Shown here piece by piece: positions 36,139-45,271 of a DNA stretch of 64,000 bases (positions within the stretch are counted from its first letter, which is position 1; each line of letters starts with the position of its first letter). The position numbers and the translations under genes are program-made. Source of the DNA: Roseibium album (GTDB lineage: Bacteria; Pseudomonadota; Alphaproteobacteria; Rhizobiales; Stappiaceae). The stretch spans positions 124,001 through 188,000 of the forward strand of contig NZ_CXWE01000009.1 of the NCBI RefSeq assembly GCF_001404515.1. The letters run 5' to 3'. The notes beneath the pieces were generated by a model, which saw only the letters and a program-made list of their open reading frames with translations, was not told the origin of the DNA and searched no databases.

Positions 36139-36512
36139 CGCGGCAAGGTTATCCGCAATTCCTGGCCTGATACACCGTGAACGCTGTCCCGGGCACGGAT
36201 AATCACTTCATTCAGATCGTCGGGTATGGAAACACCGGAGAGTGAACGTGTAAACGGTTGTTCTTCCACATGCGGATGATGCAGAACACGCTCTCCCAGA
36301 AGGTCACCGCCGGGAGAATAGACCTGCCACAGGTCTGCGTAGTGATCCCATCCGGTATCACCATGTTTGAGGGTCACGGAGAATGACCATGTGTCTCCTG
36401 CCTGGCGTGCCGTTGCGTCGACGATTTCGACTTCGTCGGCATAAGCCGATGTGGCTATTGCCAGTGCCGCAAATAGCAGCGCATTCGACAGCTTCATTCC
36501 CGGAACATACAT
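36135..36512 (-). CDS. Small exported protein, unknown function
   Basis: The 125-residue product has a signal peptide (MKLSNALLFAALAIATSAYAD, with likely cleavage after AYA). A single beta-rich domain follows: VEIVDATARQAGDTWSFSVTL, GWDHYADLWQVYSPGGDLLGERVLHHPH and VIIRARDSVHGVSGQELRITLP. The look is of a conserved alphaproteobacterial periplasmic protein, but I cannot name it. ATG at 36512 has AGGAG seven bases upstream; a later ATG at 36497 starts the signal peptide directly. It is convergent with marC, and their stop codons overlap. Confidence 0.75.
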   Translation of the reverse strand: MYVPGMKLSNALLFAALAIATSAYADEVEIVDATARQAGDTWSFSVTLKHGDTGWDHYADLWQVYSPGGDLLGERVLHHPHVEEQPFTRSLSGVSIPDDLNEVIIRARDSVHGVSGQELRITLPR

Positions 36513-36736
36513 TTTCAAACTCCTGCAGATTTGCACGGCATCTTCGCAAACGCTCGCAACGAGATCAAAGTCACGACTGCGTCATCACCGTATTCGTAAC
36601 AGTGGAGTACGAGATTTCACTTTCTCGAAGAGGATATGAAATTCGATCTTGTCTGCAACAACATTGAGGGTTGCGGAATTTCATGCGGGTTGCAGGTTTC
36701 AACGGACTTCTTCATTCTCAATACCGGAGGAAGGTC

Positions 36737-37069
36737 ATGCCGGTTGATGAAGATGGCGTTCGAAAAATACTGACCAAGCTCAAGGCCGAACTTGAAGCCT
36801 ATAGCGAAATTTCCGAGGAGGCGCGGGCAACGGTAACACTTGACCAACAATCGGTCGGTCGGTTGTCACGTATGGATGCCCTGCAGGGTCAGGCGATGGC
36901 TCAAGCGTCCGAGCGGCAACGTCGGGCGGACATTCAGAAAATTGCTGCGGCTCTTAGCCGCCTTGAAGAGGGGGAATACGGATTTTGCGTCGAGTGCGGA
37001 GAGGAAATTGCCGAAATGCGCCTCAAAGTCGATCCGGCTGCAGCTTTTTGCATCAGGTGCGCGCAGTAG
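36737..37069 (+). CDS. TraR/DksA-family zinc-finger protein
   Basis: Small DksA-like protein of 110 residues. Residues 1-75 form a probable coiled-coil hairpin (VRKILTKLKAELEAYSEISEEA and GQAMAQASERQRRADIQKIAAAL). The C terminus has a four-cysteine zinc finger (FCVECGEEI ... FCIRCAQ). Such short relatives bind the RNA polymerase secondary channel and may tune transcription like DksA. The tip acidic residues of DksA are not obvious here. The ATG at 36737 follows a strong GGAGGAAGG. Its end overlaps the convergent Cys-rich gene by 17 bases. Confidence 0.88.
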   Translation: MPVDEDGVRKILTKLKAELEAYSEISEEARATVTLDQQSVGRLSRMDALQGQAMAQASERQRRADIQKIAAALSRLEEGEYGFCVECGEEIAEMRLKVDPAAAFCIRCAQ

Positions 37070-37586
37070 ACCTTGCGGTTAGGTGATGTTGCAGCGACCG
37101 CAGAAAGTCGCTCACCCGCTTGTTGGTTGCAAGCATGGGAAATTCCTCGAGCGCCTTTTCTGTCCAGGCCGTTTCCGGATCGAGAATACTTCTCAGTGTT
37201 TCGAGCTCCAACAATTCCCTGTCGTGCAAGGGAAATGTCTTAGCTGAGTCGAGCAGCAAGAGCATTTCATGAATTCGGCGCAAGACGGACAGTGCACTTG
37301 CCATTTGCTCCTTAAGTGCTGGATCTTGCCGCCATCCGATACCTTTGAAGACTTCGTTCGTTACACGTTGTCCAGCACCGTGACAATCATATGAAACACA
37401 TCCTCTGAATCCCAAGTCTTCCCTCTTGTCAAAGATGCTGCATCTGTCTGTAGCGTCCAGATTTGGACAAACCTCACAAGCATCCTTGTCGATACCGAAG
37501 GATTCTGACTTGTCGAACGCAAACACCACGCAGCAAAGGGCTGCACAGGATGTGCAGTCAGGTGTTAGTTTTTCCTGAGGATCCAT
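37053..37586 (-). CDS. Cysteine-rich protein with N-terminal metal-binding-like domain
   Basis: The 177-residue product has a dense cysteine region in the first about 75 residues: CTSCAALCCVVFAFDKS, CEVCPN, RCSIFDKREDLGFRGC and YDCHGAGQRV. The spacing resembles a zinc or Fe-S site and is the same module I recall at the front of some pentapeptide-repeat proteins, but no pentapeptide repeat follows. The rest is helical and ends in a basic tail. Base composition is a little richer in A and T than the housekeeping genes. The ribosome site is GAGG-like and weak. Function unknown. Confidence 0.7.
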   Translation of the reverse strand: MDPQEKLTPDCTSCAALCCVVFAFDKSESFGIDKDACEVCPNLDATDRCSIFDKREDLGFRGCVSYDCHGAGQRVTNEVFKGIGWRQDPALKEQMASALSVLRRIHEMLLLLDSAKTFPLHDRELLELETLRSILDPETAWTEKALEEFPMLATNKRVSDFLRSLQHHLTARSTART

Positions 37587-37645
37587 TTGCGAAGTCGAAA
37601 CTCTCCATAGCTAACCGTATGTCTGCCTAACGACGAATATATTAA

Positions 37646-38368
37646 CTACCAACGCCATAGATTTCGTTTCTTGAGCGAACGTTTGATTTTCCAGAACTTT
37701 TTGCTCTTGCGTATTTTCAATGATTGCGGTGGCAACAGTTCCGAGTACAATTCACTGCGCTTGTCCAACCTTCCAAGACCGGTCCAACCTCGATAAATTG
37801 TCAGATCGAGTTGTTGCATGTTGGATTCGAAAACACAGTTTATGAACTTCAGAATGCGTCGATTCTCAAGCTCTACATAGTAACTGTCCAACTCGCTGCC
37901 CTCGCAATAGGGTGCGCTATCGATGTCGTCGAAAAAAATCACGCCGCCTTTCTTGATGTAAGGAAAAAATCCGTAAAGCTCTTTGTAGACGTGTTTCGTC
38001 GTGTGCAACGAGTCAATGAATAGAATGTCTATCCCATTTTTAAGAATGGGCGCTTCGGTCACTATGTTCTCTACGTCAGCTGAATCTGATCTTATGAATG
38101 TCCACTTAGAAGAGGATGCAACGCCAGAGCAGTTATCAATATCAACGGACACAAGTGCGCCTTTTTGGCTGTCTCCCAATGCATTCAAAAACAACTTTGT
38201 TGAATTTCCGGACTGAACACCTAGTTCAAGAATCGTCGGATTTGAGAGACTTACGGCATGCGAATGCATTGTGAGGTAATGCTTTGCATTGAAATGCAAG
38301 TTTTCACTGCCTTTGACGGTATTTTTGTATTTTTCGATTACTTCCTCGTACATATTCAAAAAATCCAA
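37646..38368 (-). CDS. Class I SAM-dependent methyltransferase, AT-rich gene
   Basis: The 240-residue product has a Rossmann-type methyltransferase core: TILELGVQSGNSTKLFLNAL at about 47-66 (motif I), ALVSVDIDNC, IDILFIDSLHTTKHVYKELYGFFPYIKKGGVIFFDD with the motif IV region, and a basic C-terminal tail of Lys, Arg and Trp. This resembles the small methyltransferases found in glycan or natural-product loci. The gene is visibly richer in A and T than its neighbours, with codons such as TTT, AAA and ATA, and it stands alone. I infer horizontal acquisition. The substrate is unknown. Confidence 0.75.
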   Translation of the reverse strand: MDFLNMYEEVIEKYKNTVKGSENLHFNAKHYLTMHSHAVSLSNPTILELGVQSGNSTKLFLNALGDSQKGALVSVDIDNCSGVASSSKWTFIRSDSADVENIVTEAPILKNGIDILFIDSLHTTKHVYKELYGFFPYIKKGGVIFFDDIDSAPYCEGSELDSYYVELENRRILKFINCVFESNMQQLDLTIYRGWTGLGRLDKRSELYSELLPPQSLKIRKSKKFWKIKRSLKKRNLWRW

Positions 38369-38484
38369 CAGCTCGATTTAAGTAAGACCTACTCATTTTC
38401 ATGTTTAGCGATAAACGAATACTTCCAAAGGGGCTTTGATCAAACAAATCCTGTCGCCCGCGGCGTCGATTGGCAATTCGGGTC

Positions 38485-40041
38485 TCACTCCCACTCAATC
38501 GTGCCGGGAGGCTTTGAGGTGATGTCGTAGGTCACTCGGTTGATACCCTGCACCTCGTTGATGATCCGGGTTGCCGTTTCACCCAAAAACTCGTGCGTGA
38601 AGGGATAATAATCTGCCGTCATGCCATCGACGGACGTTACGGCTCTGAGAGCGCAGGCATAATCGTATGTGCGCCCGTCACCCATGACTCCAACGGTGCG
38701 AACGGGCAAGATGGCGACAAACGCCTGCCAGATTTCATCGTACAGGCCGTGCTTGCGAATCTGATCGATATAAACGGCATCGGCCTTGCGCAGGATTTCG
38801 AGCTTTTCTCGCGTGATTTCTCCCGGACAGCGGATCGCAAGTCCAGGACCGGGAAACGGGTGGCGGCCAATGAAACTCGCCGGCAAACCAAGCTCGCGGC
38901 CAAGTGCCCTCACCTCATCCTTGAACAGCTCGCGCAGGGGTTCCACCAGTTTCAATCCCATCTTTTCCGGCAAACCGCCGACATTGTGGTGAGACTTGAT
39001 GGTGACGGAAGGCCCGCCTGAGAAACTCACGCTTTCAATGACATCCGGATAAAGAGTTCCCTGAGCGAGGAATTCGGCTCCATCGATATCGTTGGCATAT
39101 TTCTGAAAGACATCGATGAACAGTTTACCGATTGTCTTTCGCTTTTGCTCCGGGTCGGAGACGCCCTCCAGCGCGTTCAGAAAGAGGTCGGCTTCATCGG
39201 CATGGATCAATGGAATATTGTAGTTGTCCCGGAACATGGACACCACTTCATCTGCTTCGTTCAAACGCAGCAGCCCGTGATCGACGAAGACGCAGGTCAA
39301 CTGATCGCCGATGGCTTCGTGGATCAGGACGGCGGCCACCGAACTGTCAACACCACCGGACAGACCGCAAATGACTTTCCTGTCGCCAACCTGATCACGG
39401 ATCTTAGCGATCGCGTCGTCCCGGTAGGCTCCCATGGTCCAGTCGCCCTTGAAGCCTGCAAGACGCACGAAGTTTTCATAGAGCTTCTTGCCGTTCGGCG
39501 TGTGATGCACCTCGGGATGAAACTGTACGGCAAAGAAATTGCGCTCGGTGTCTGCAGTAATTGCAAATGGCGCATTCGGTGACGTTCCGTAGACATCGAA
39601 GCCTGGAGCGATCTCGCTGACGTGGTCGCCGTGGCTCATCCAGACCTGTTCCCTGTCATCTGCGAACCAGCCTTCCAGAAGCGCCAGGTCCGAGCCTTTC
39701 GGGGTGACGAAGGCGCGGCCGAATTCAGCGGTCCCGTGTCCCCTTTCCACTTTCCCCCCCAGACAGTGCATCATCACCTGCTGGCCATAGCAGATACCGA
39801 GTATCGGAATGCCCAGGTCGAAGACCGAAGCAGGAGGCATGGGTGCGCCTTCAGCGAAGACCGAGGAAGGGCCGCCAGACAAGATCACCGCTTTGGGCGC
39901 GAACTCCGTCAGAAAAGATTCGGTGACATTCTGAAATGGATGAATTTCGCAGTAAACACTCAGCTCTCGCAGGCGACGGGCAATGAGCTGGGTCACCTGG
40001 GAACCGAAATCGATAATGAGAAGGCGATCATGATGTGTCAT
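38485..40041 (-). CDS. guaA: GMP synthase (glutamine-hydrolysing)
   Basis: Converts XMP to GMP using ATP and glutamine, the last step of guanine nucleotide synthesis. The 518-residue product has the class I amidotransferase domain (nucleophile Cys in GICYGQQ, His and Glu in VQFHPEVHHT), the PP-loop ATP pyrophosphatase motif GLSGGVDSSVAA near 225 and the C-terminal dimerisation domain ending in RVTYDITSKPPGTIEWE. It lies on the same strand as guaB further along, but separated by the TPR and rsmB genes. Confidence 0.98.
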   Translation of the reverse strand: MTHHDRLLIIDFGSQVTQLIARRLRELSVYCEIHPFQNVTESFLTEFAPKAVILSGGPSSVFAEGAPMPPASVFDLGIPILGICYGQQVMMHCLGGKVERGHGTAEFGRAFVTPKGSDLALLEGWFADDREQVWMSHGDHVSEIAPGFDVYGTSPNAPFAITADTERNFFAVQFHPEVHHTPNGKKLYENFVRLAGFKGDWTMGAYRDDAIAKIRDQVGDRKVICGLSGGVDSSVAAVLIHEAIGDQLTCVFVDHGLLRLNEADEVVSMFRDNYNIPLIHADEADLFLNALEGVSDPEQKRKTIGKLFIDVFQKYANDIDGAEFLAQGTLYPDVIESVSFSGGPSVTIKSHHNVGGLPEKMGLKLVEPLRELFKDEVRALGRELGLPASFIGRHPFPGPGLAIRCPGEITREKLEILRKADAVYIDQIRKHGLYDEIWQAFVAILPVRTVGVMGDGRTYDYACALRAVTSVDGMTADYYPFTHEFLGETATRIINEVQGINRVTYDITSKPPGTIEWE

Positions 40042-40305
40042 GGCCAGCTTCTACCCGGTCTTTTTTGCAAAATGAACCCGGATTTTTAGCGTTGTGGCGT
40101 GTCGCACAGGATTTTTATGACATGATCGGGTCGATTCTGATCGCTGGAACCGTCCGGACCGCGTCCCGTTTACTGCCCACAAGCTGTGTACGGGCAAATT
40201 TCCGTTTTGACCCCTGCCGAACTGGTCCACTAAAGTCGGCCAAACGGCAACTGCACCCACCACAGGATCGGGCATTGGTCAGGTCTTCTAAAAGTCGGAA
40301 CTTAT

Positions 40306-41496
40306 ATGACCGCAACTGCTCGTGAAACATTCGAAGAAGCTATTGCTCTGGAAAAGTCCGGTGAGCTGGACAAGGCGCTGGTCTCCTATCTGAGAGCACA
40401 GGAACTCGCGCCACGGGACTCCGAAATAGCCTACCGAACGGCATCCGCTCTTCTGCAGGCCGGCTATCTTGAGGAAGCGCAGTCCCAACTTCGCCGTATC
40501 GTCTTTACAGAACCGGACAATCTGGACGCCCGTGCGAGTCTCGGCAATTGCCAACTTCTCATGGGCGACACGGAAAATGCAGGTCTGAATTTCCGCGACG
40601 TACTCACGCTGGTTCCCGACAACAGAAATGCGCTCTACGGCTACGCAAGTGTGTGCATTCGGGACGATAGACCCCACGAGGCAGCAGAAACGGCAAAACG
40701 GCTGGTTCATCTGTTGCCTGGTTCACCGGCCGTTCTCGCACTTTTTGCAGAAACACAAGCAAAAACTGGACAAAGCGCTGCTGCGATTGCAGCTTTCCGC
40801 AAGGCGCTCAAGGTCGATCCGGATCATTTGCCTGCATTGCTCGGTCTTTCTGAGGTCCTGTTCCGCCGCAAGCGCTATGACGAGGTCATCGAGCTTACAA
40901 TCCGGGCAAATTCCATTTCACCCGCAGACCCTCTTCCTCTTGAGCTCCTTTCGGACGCACTTGCCGGAAAAGGAGCCGCGGATGACGCCTATGAGGCCGC
41001 CGAGGCAGCACTCAAGCTCAGTCCCGCATCCCTGTCCTGCCTTGTCCGTCTCAGTGTCCTTAGCCGCAAACTCGGCAACTTCTCCGCTGCACTCAGGTAT
41101 GCACTTGAGGCGCATGACCTCAATGAAGGCGCCCAGGAACCACTCAATGCGCTAGGAGCTGCTCTCGCCTCTCTCAAATATGCCGAAGAAGCCCGATCGG
41201 TCCTGACAGGCCTGAGTGCCGGAAGAGGCCTGGACGATCGCGTCAGAAAGGTTGCTGAAAACCTTGTCGCTTCTTCGATCGGCCATCAGCGCGAGAACGT
41301 ATCTTCATCGGAACGGCGCAAGTCGGAAATCTACGAAGAAACCTTGCCGGCAGCACCAGTTCAATCTGAAGCCGGGAGCCTGCGACCGGTGTCCGAGACG
41401 GTGAAAAGCGAACAGTCGCGACCTTCTGATGTTGCCCGGCCGGACGATGGTCCGGAACCCAACATACTTGGGCTACAACGCCGCGATCGCACGTGA
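40306..41496 (+). CDS. Tetratricopeptide-repeat protein
   Basis: Cytoplasmic-looking protein of 396 residues with about eight TPR units covering residues 1-310. Clear examples are LEKSGELDKALVSYLRAQEL at the start, TAGQSAAAIAAFRKALKVDPDHLP-like units in the middle and LGNFSAALRYALEAHDLNE later. The last 80 residues are low-complexity, charged and probably disordered. No signal peptide or membrane segment is seen. TPRs mediate protein contacts; the partner is unknown. It is divergent from guaA across 264 bases. Confidence 0.82.
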   Translation: MTATARETFEEAIALEKSGELDKALVSYLRAQELAPRDSEIAYRTASALLQAGYLEEAQSQLRRIVFTEPDNLDARASLGNCQLLMGDTENAGLNFRDVLTLVPDNRNALYGYASVCIRDDRPHEAAETAKRLVHLLPGSPAVLALFAETQAKTGQSAAAIAAFRKALKVDPDHLPALLGLSEVLFRRKRYDEVIELTIRANSISPADPLPLELLSDALAGKGAADDAYEAAEAALKLSPASLSCLVRLSVLSRKLGNFSAALRYALEAHDLNEGAQEPLNALGAALASLKYAEEARSVLTGLSAGRGLDDRVRKVAENLVASSIGHQRENVSSSERRKSEIYEETLPAAPVQSEAGSLRPVSETVKSEQSRPSDVARPDDGPEPNILGLQRRDRT

Positions 41497-41535
41497 CATC
41501 CGGAGGGACCTCCCCGAAAGGCCATTCAGATACTG

Positions 41536-42831
41536 TTAAGGCGCTGCTCGCTCAAACATGGCAACGAAAAAACCGTCCGTACCGGTAGACGCAGGCGTCA
41601 ACAGGATTTCACCGCGCTCAGAAACGTATTTCGGCTGCGGTCGCGACGGCAACAACTTGTTCCAGCTGTCGATAACGGACCTTGATTCAAAATCCCTGTT
41701 TTCCCCCAGGAACCATTTCACCTGTTCCTGGTTTTCCCGGGGCAACACGGAGCAGGTCACATAGACCATCCGGCCGCCGGGTTTGACGTATCTGCTCGCA
41801 TTCTGGAGAACGTGTTGCTGATCTTCGACACGGGCAGCAAGTGACTTGTCCGTCAGGCGCCATTTTGAGTCCGGTCTGCGGCGCCAGACGCCGGTGCCTG
41901 TGCAAGGGGCGTCGATGAACACCAGGTCCATCTGGCCTTCCAGATCCGCAAGTGTCGTGCTCGCCGGATCCCTGACCTGGATATTCCGCGCACCCGCGCG
42001 CTGGAGGCGTTCATGAATTGGCGCGAGGCGCAGCCTGTCCGCGTCGTATGCGTAGAGTTGCCCCCTGTTCTGCATCGATGCCGCGAGAGCAAGCGTTTTG
42101 CCGCCACCGCCCGCACAATAATCCAGAACTTGTTCACCCTGACTAGCCTGAGCCAGAATTGCCGCCAATTGACTGGCCTCGTCCTGCAGCTCGAACCAAC
42201 CTTTCCGGTATCCTTCCTCTGCCTGGACGTGGGGCATGCGCCCGAGCCCGGGCTTTGCCTCGATGCGGATGCCTTCCGGCGAAATACCGGCAACAACCGC
42301 GCCCGTATGGCTGAGGCGTTTCAAGACCTTTTCCCGGTCCGCCTTCAAGGTATTGGTTCTCAGATCCACGGGCGCACGTGTGGCAAGCGCGCGCCCCTCT
42401 TCCACGGCACTGTCATTGAAGGCAGCTACGAATTCAGGCCACAACCACTCAGGAACGTCTGCCCGATCTGACGCTGACATTTCCAGGTCGAAGCTATCCT
42501 CAAGCCGGGCAATTTCCTCTTCTGTGAGTTCCTCAGGCGCGTGGCGGTCCTGCACAAGTGCATCCGACAGGGCTTCGATGCCTTTTTGCCAGGTTATCGC
42601 ATAAGTCGCGAGCGTAATGGCCCGCGGCAGGTCGCTTGCCATTCGCGCAGCCAGCGATGCCCTGTTCCGCAAGGCATCAAATACGAGGTTCCCGATCGCG
42701 GTACGGTCGCCCGAACCTGCAAATCTGTGAGAATTGCCCCAGTCCTTCAAGGCGACCTGGGCCGGTCTGTGCCGGCTTTCTATTTCTGTCAGGACTTCAA
42801 TTGCAGCCGCAAGGCGTCCGCCATCTTTCAT
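41536..42831 (-). CDS. rsmB: 16S rRNA m5C methyltransferase (RsmB/NOP2 family)
   Basis: Methylates a cytosine in 16S rRNA (C967 in E. coli) using S-adenosylmethionine. The 431-residue product has an N-terminal NusB-like helical region and a C-terminal methyltransferase domain. That domain shows VLDYCAGGGGKTLALAASM (motif I), VFIDAPCTGTGVWRRRPDSKW (motif IV with its Cys) and VTCSVLPRENQEQV (motif VI with the catalytic Cys). It lies 51 bases downstream of guaB on the same strand, and the start has GGGGA upstream. The exact target base in this organism is assumed from the family. Confidence 0.92.
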   Translation of the reverse strand: MKDGGRLAAAIEVLTEIESRHRPAQVALKDWGNSHRFAGSGDRTAIGNLVFDALRNRASLAARMASDLPRAITLATYAITWQKGIEALSDALVQDRHAPEELTEEEIARLEDSFDLEMSASDRADVPEWLWPEFVAAFNDSAVEEGRALATRAPVDLRTNTLKADREKVLKRLSHTGAVVAGISPEGIRIEAKPGLGRMPHVQAEEGYRKGWFELQDEASQLAAILAQASQGEQVLDYCAGGGGKTLALAASMQNRGQLYAYDADRLRLAPIHERLQRAGARNIQVRDPASTTLADLEGQMDLVFIDAPCTGTGVWRRRPDSKWRLTDKSLAARVEDQQHVLQNASRYVKPGGRMVYVTCSVLPRENQEQVKWFLGENRDFESRSVIDSWNKLLPSRPQPKYVSERGEILLTPASTGTDGFFVAMFERAAP

Positions 42832-42882
42832 GTCGATCCCCGGGTACGGTCCGCGATTTGAACAAGGACCAACAATTCAATT

Positions 42883-44385
42883 TCAAACGTTTGACGGATA
42901 ATTCGGACTTTCGCGCGTGATTGTCACGTCATGAGCATGGCTTTCGCGCAATCCGGCGCCGGAAATTCGCACAAAGCGCGCCTTTTCCTGATAATCCAGA
43001 ATATTCTTGCCGCCGACATATCCCATGGCAGCGCGCAGGCCACCGGCAAGCTGGTGCAAGACACTGCCAAGAGCTCCCTTGTAGGGCACCTGCCCTTCAA
43101 TACCTTCAGGAACAAGCTTGAGACTGTCCCTGACTTCAGCCTGGAAGTAACGATCCGCAGACCCACGCGCCATGGCACCGACTGACCCCATGCCGCGATA
43201 GGACTTGTAGGAACGGCCCTGGTGAAGATAGACCTCGCCCGGGCTTTCCTCGGTGCCCGCCAGAAGGGATCCGACCATGACGGACGCGGCCCCGGCGGCG
43301 ATTGCCTTGGCAAGATCACCGGAATACTTGATGCCGCCATCAGCGACCACCGGCACACCCTGCTTTTCCGCCTCGTTGACCGATTCCATGATCGCCGTGA
43401 GCTGGGGCACACCCACTCCCGCCACGATCCGTGTCGTACAGATAGAGCCAGGTCCGATCCCGACCTTGACCGCGTCTGCGCCGGCGTCGATCAACGCCTT
43501 TGTCCCTTCGGACGTTGCAACGTTGCCCGCCAGAACCTGCACCGAATTGGACAGTTTCTTCACGCGGCCCACCATGTCCAGAACCTTCTGGGAGTGGCCA
43601 TGCGCCGTATCGACCACGACCATGTCGACACCGGCATCAACCAGACGTTCCGCCCTTGCAAAACCTTCCTCGCCGACACTGGTGGCTGCCGCAACGCGAA
43701 GCCTGCCCTGTGCGTCCTTGGAGGCATTCGGATTGAGTTTGGCCTTCTCCATATCCTTCACGGTGATAAGGCCGATGCAGTTGTTGTCTGAATCGACCAC
43801 CAGCAGTTTTTCAATCCTGTTTTGATGCAGCAGGCGCTTTGCATCTTCCTGACTAACGTTGTCGCTGACGGTGACCAGGTTTTCACTGGTCATCAGTTCG
43901 TGGATTTTCTGCTGCCGGTCGGAGGCAAAACGAACGTCCCGATTGGTTAGGATGCCGACGAGCTTACCGGCAACCTGGCCTCCGGAACCGCCGTTTTCCA
44001 CAACAGGAACACCGGAGATGCCGAACCGTTTCATCAGGTCATTGGCATCTTGCAATGTCGCTTCGGGCCCGATGACAAGCGGGTTTACGACCATGCCGGA
44101 TTCGAATTTCTTGACCATCCGGACTTCTTCGGCCTGTCGGTCCAGTGTGAGGTTCCGGTGGATGACGCCAATGCCGCCGGCTTGCGCCATCGCAATTGCC
44201 AGGCGTCCTTCCGTCACGGTGTCCATGGCAGAAGACAGGATAGGAATATTGAGTTCCAGCTCGCGAGTAACCCTTGTTTTCAGGTCTACTTCACCTGGCA
44301 TGACTTCCGAATGGCCAGGGATCAGAAGGACATCGTCGAAAGTCAGAGCCTGCTGTCCGGTTGGTGGGACAAAGAAAGACGCCAT
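42883..44385 (-). CDS. guaB: Inosine-5'-monophosphate dehydrogenase
   Basis: Oxidises IMP to XMP, the committed step to guanine nucleotides. The 500-residue product has the opening TFDDVLLIPGHSEVMP, two CBS domains at about 95-215, the GVGIGPGSICTTRIVAGVG segment with the active-site Cys and the flap region YRGMGSVGAMARGS. I chose ATG at 44385 (MASFFVPP), with AGGGGA seven bases upstream; a TTG two codons earlier is less likely. rsmB follows on the same strand. With guaA nearby it completes GMP synthesis. Confidence 0.98.
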   Translation of the reverse strand: MASFFVPPTGQQALTFDDVLLIPGHSEVMPGEVDLKTRVTRELELNIPILSSAMDTVTEGRLAIAMAQAGGIGVIHRNLTLDRQAEEVRMVKKFESGMVVNPLVIGPEATLQDANDLMKRFGISGVPVVENGGSGGQVAGKLVGILTNRDVRFASDRQQKIHELMTSENLVTVSDNVSQEDAKRLLHQNRIEKLLVVDSDNNCIGLITVKDMEKAKLNPNASKDAQGRLRVAAATSVGEEGFARAERLVDAGVDMVVVDTAHGHSQKVLDMVGRVKKLSNSVQVLAGNVATSEGTKALIDAGADAVKVGIGPGSICTTRIVAGVGVPQLTAIMESVNEAEKQGVPVVADGGIKYSGDLAKAIAAGAASVMVGSLLAGTEESPGEVYLHQGRSYKSYRGMGSVGAMARGSADRYFQAEVRDSLKLVPEGIEGQVPYKGALGSVLHQLAGGLRAAMGYVGGKNILDYQEKARFVRISGAGLRESHAHDVTITRESPNYPSNV

Positions 44386-44563
44386 GGCCAATTCCCCTTT
44401 AAAATAGCTAGAGACGCAGTCTTGCGGGTGAAGGCTGCGTCTGACGAGTCGCTTCGGCTGTGCCGGAGAAGTTGGCGCGGGTCAATAACACGCAGGTGAC
44501 AGAAAGAAAAGAGCCGTCCTTCACAACTTGGACAGGAATTCGCAGTCCTCTCGCCTGCCGGTA

Positions 44564-45271
44564 TCAATCCGGATCGAGGTCGCTGCCTCGAAACCCCTTT
44601 GCAATCACATAAAGTTCCGGGCTTTCCTTCCTGCTCGCAGGCGGTTTCAAATGCGCAACGGTCTTGAAGTCACGCTTCAGGTCCTGAAGCAACGCATTTT
44701 CCGTGCCGCCGCGAAACACCTTTGAAAGAAAGGATCCGCCGGGAACGAGATTCCGTCTGGCAAAATCGATTGCAATCTCAAAAAGGTGGGTCGTGCGCAA
44801 ATGGTCTGTCTGCTTGTGTCCCGTGGTCGGTGCCGCCATGTCCGAAAGCACAACGTCCGGCCTGTTGCCGCCTAGTGCCTCCATCAAGGCCGCAGGTGCA
44901 TCATCGTCGAGAAAGTCTTTTTTCAGGAACGTGGTGCCACGCACATGATCCATGTCGAGATAGTCAATTCCCACGACCTTGGGCGCCTCGACGCTTGACT
45001 GAACCCGTTCGACGGCCACCTGGCACCATCCGCCCGGTGCACAGCCGAGATCGACCACGCGATAGCCGGGTTTCAGCAGCTTGTGCTTGTCGTCGATTTC
45101 AATCAGCTTGTAGGCTGCCCGTGATCGATAGCCGTCTGCCCTTGCGCGGCGAACATAGGGATCATTCAGCTGACGCTCTAGCCAGCGGGTTGACGACTCT
45201 CGCCGGCCGGCCGACGTTTTGACCTTGACGTGAAGACCGCGATCGCCGGTTCCCTTTTTCGAACGGCTCAT
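44564..45271 (-). CDS. rlmE: 23S rRNA (uridine-2'-O)-methyltransferase RlmE
   Basis: Methylates the ribose of U2552 in the 23S rRNA A-loop, a late step in large-subunit assembly. The 235-residue product has YRSRAAYKLIEID with the first catalytic Lys, VVDLGCAPGGWCQVAVE (motif I), DVVLSDMAAPTTGHKQTDHLRT and the C-terminal GGSFLSKVFRGG and YVIAKGFR. The first 40 residues are a basic extension. Its ATG overlaps the ppx TGA at 45268-45271, so the two genes are translationally coupled. Confidence 0.96.
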   Translation of the reverse strand: MSRSKKGTGDRGLHVKVKTSAGRRESSTRWLERQLNDPYVRRARADGYRSRAAYKLIEIDDKHKLLKPGYRVVDLGCAPGGWCQVAVERVQSSVEAPKVVGIDYLDMDHVRGTTFLKKDFLDDDAPAALMEALGGNRPDVVLSDMAAPTTGHKQTDHLRTTHLFEIAIDFARRNLVPGGSFLSKVFRGGTENALLQDLKRDFKTVAHLKPPASRKESPELYVIAKGFRGSDLDPD

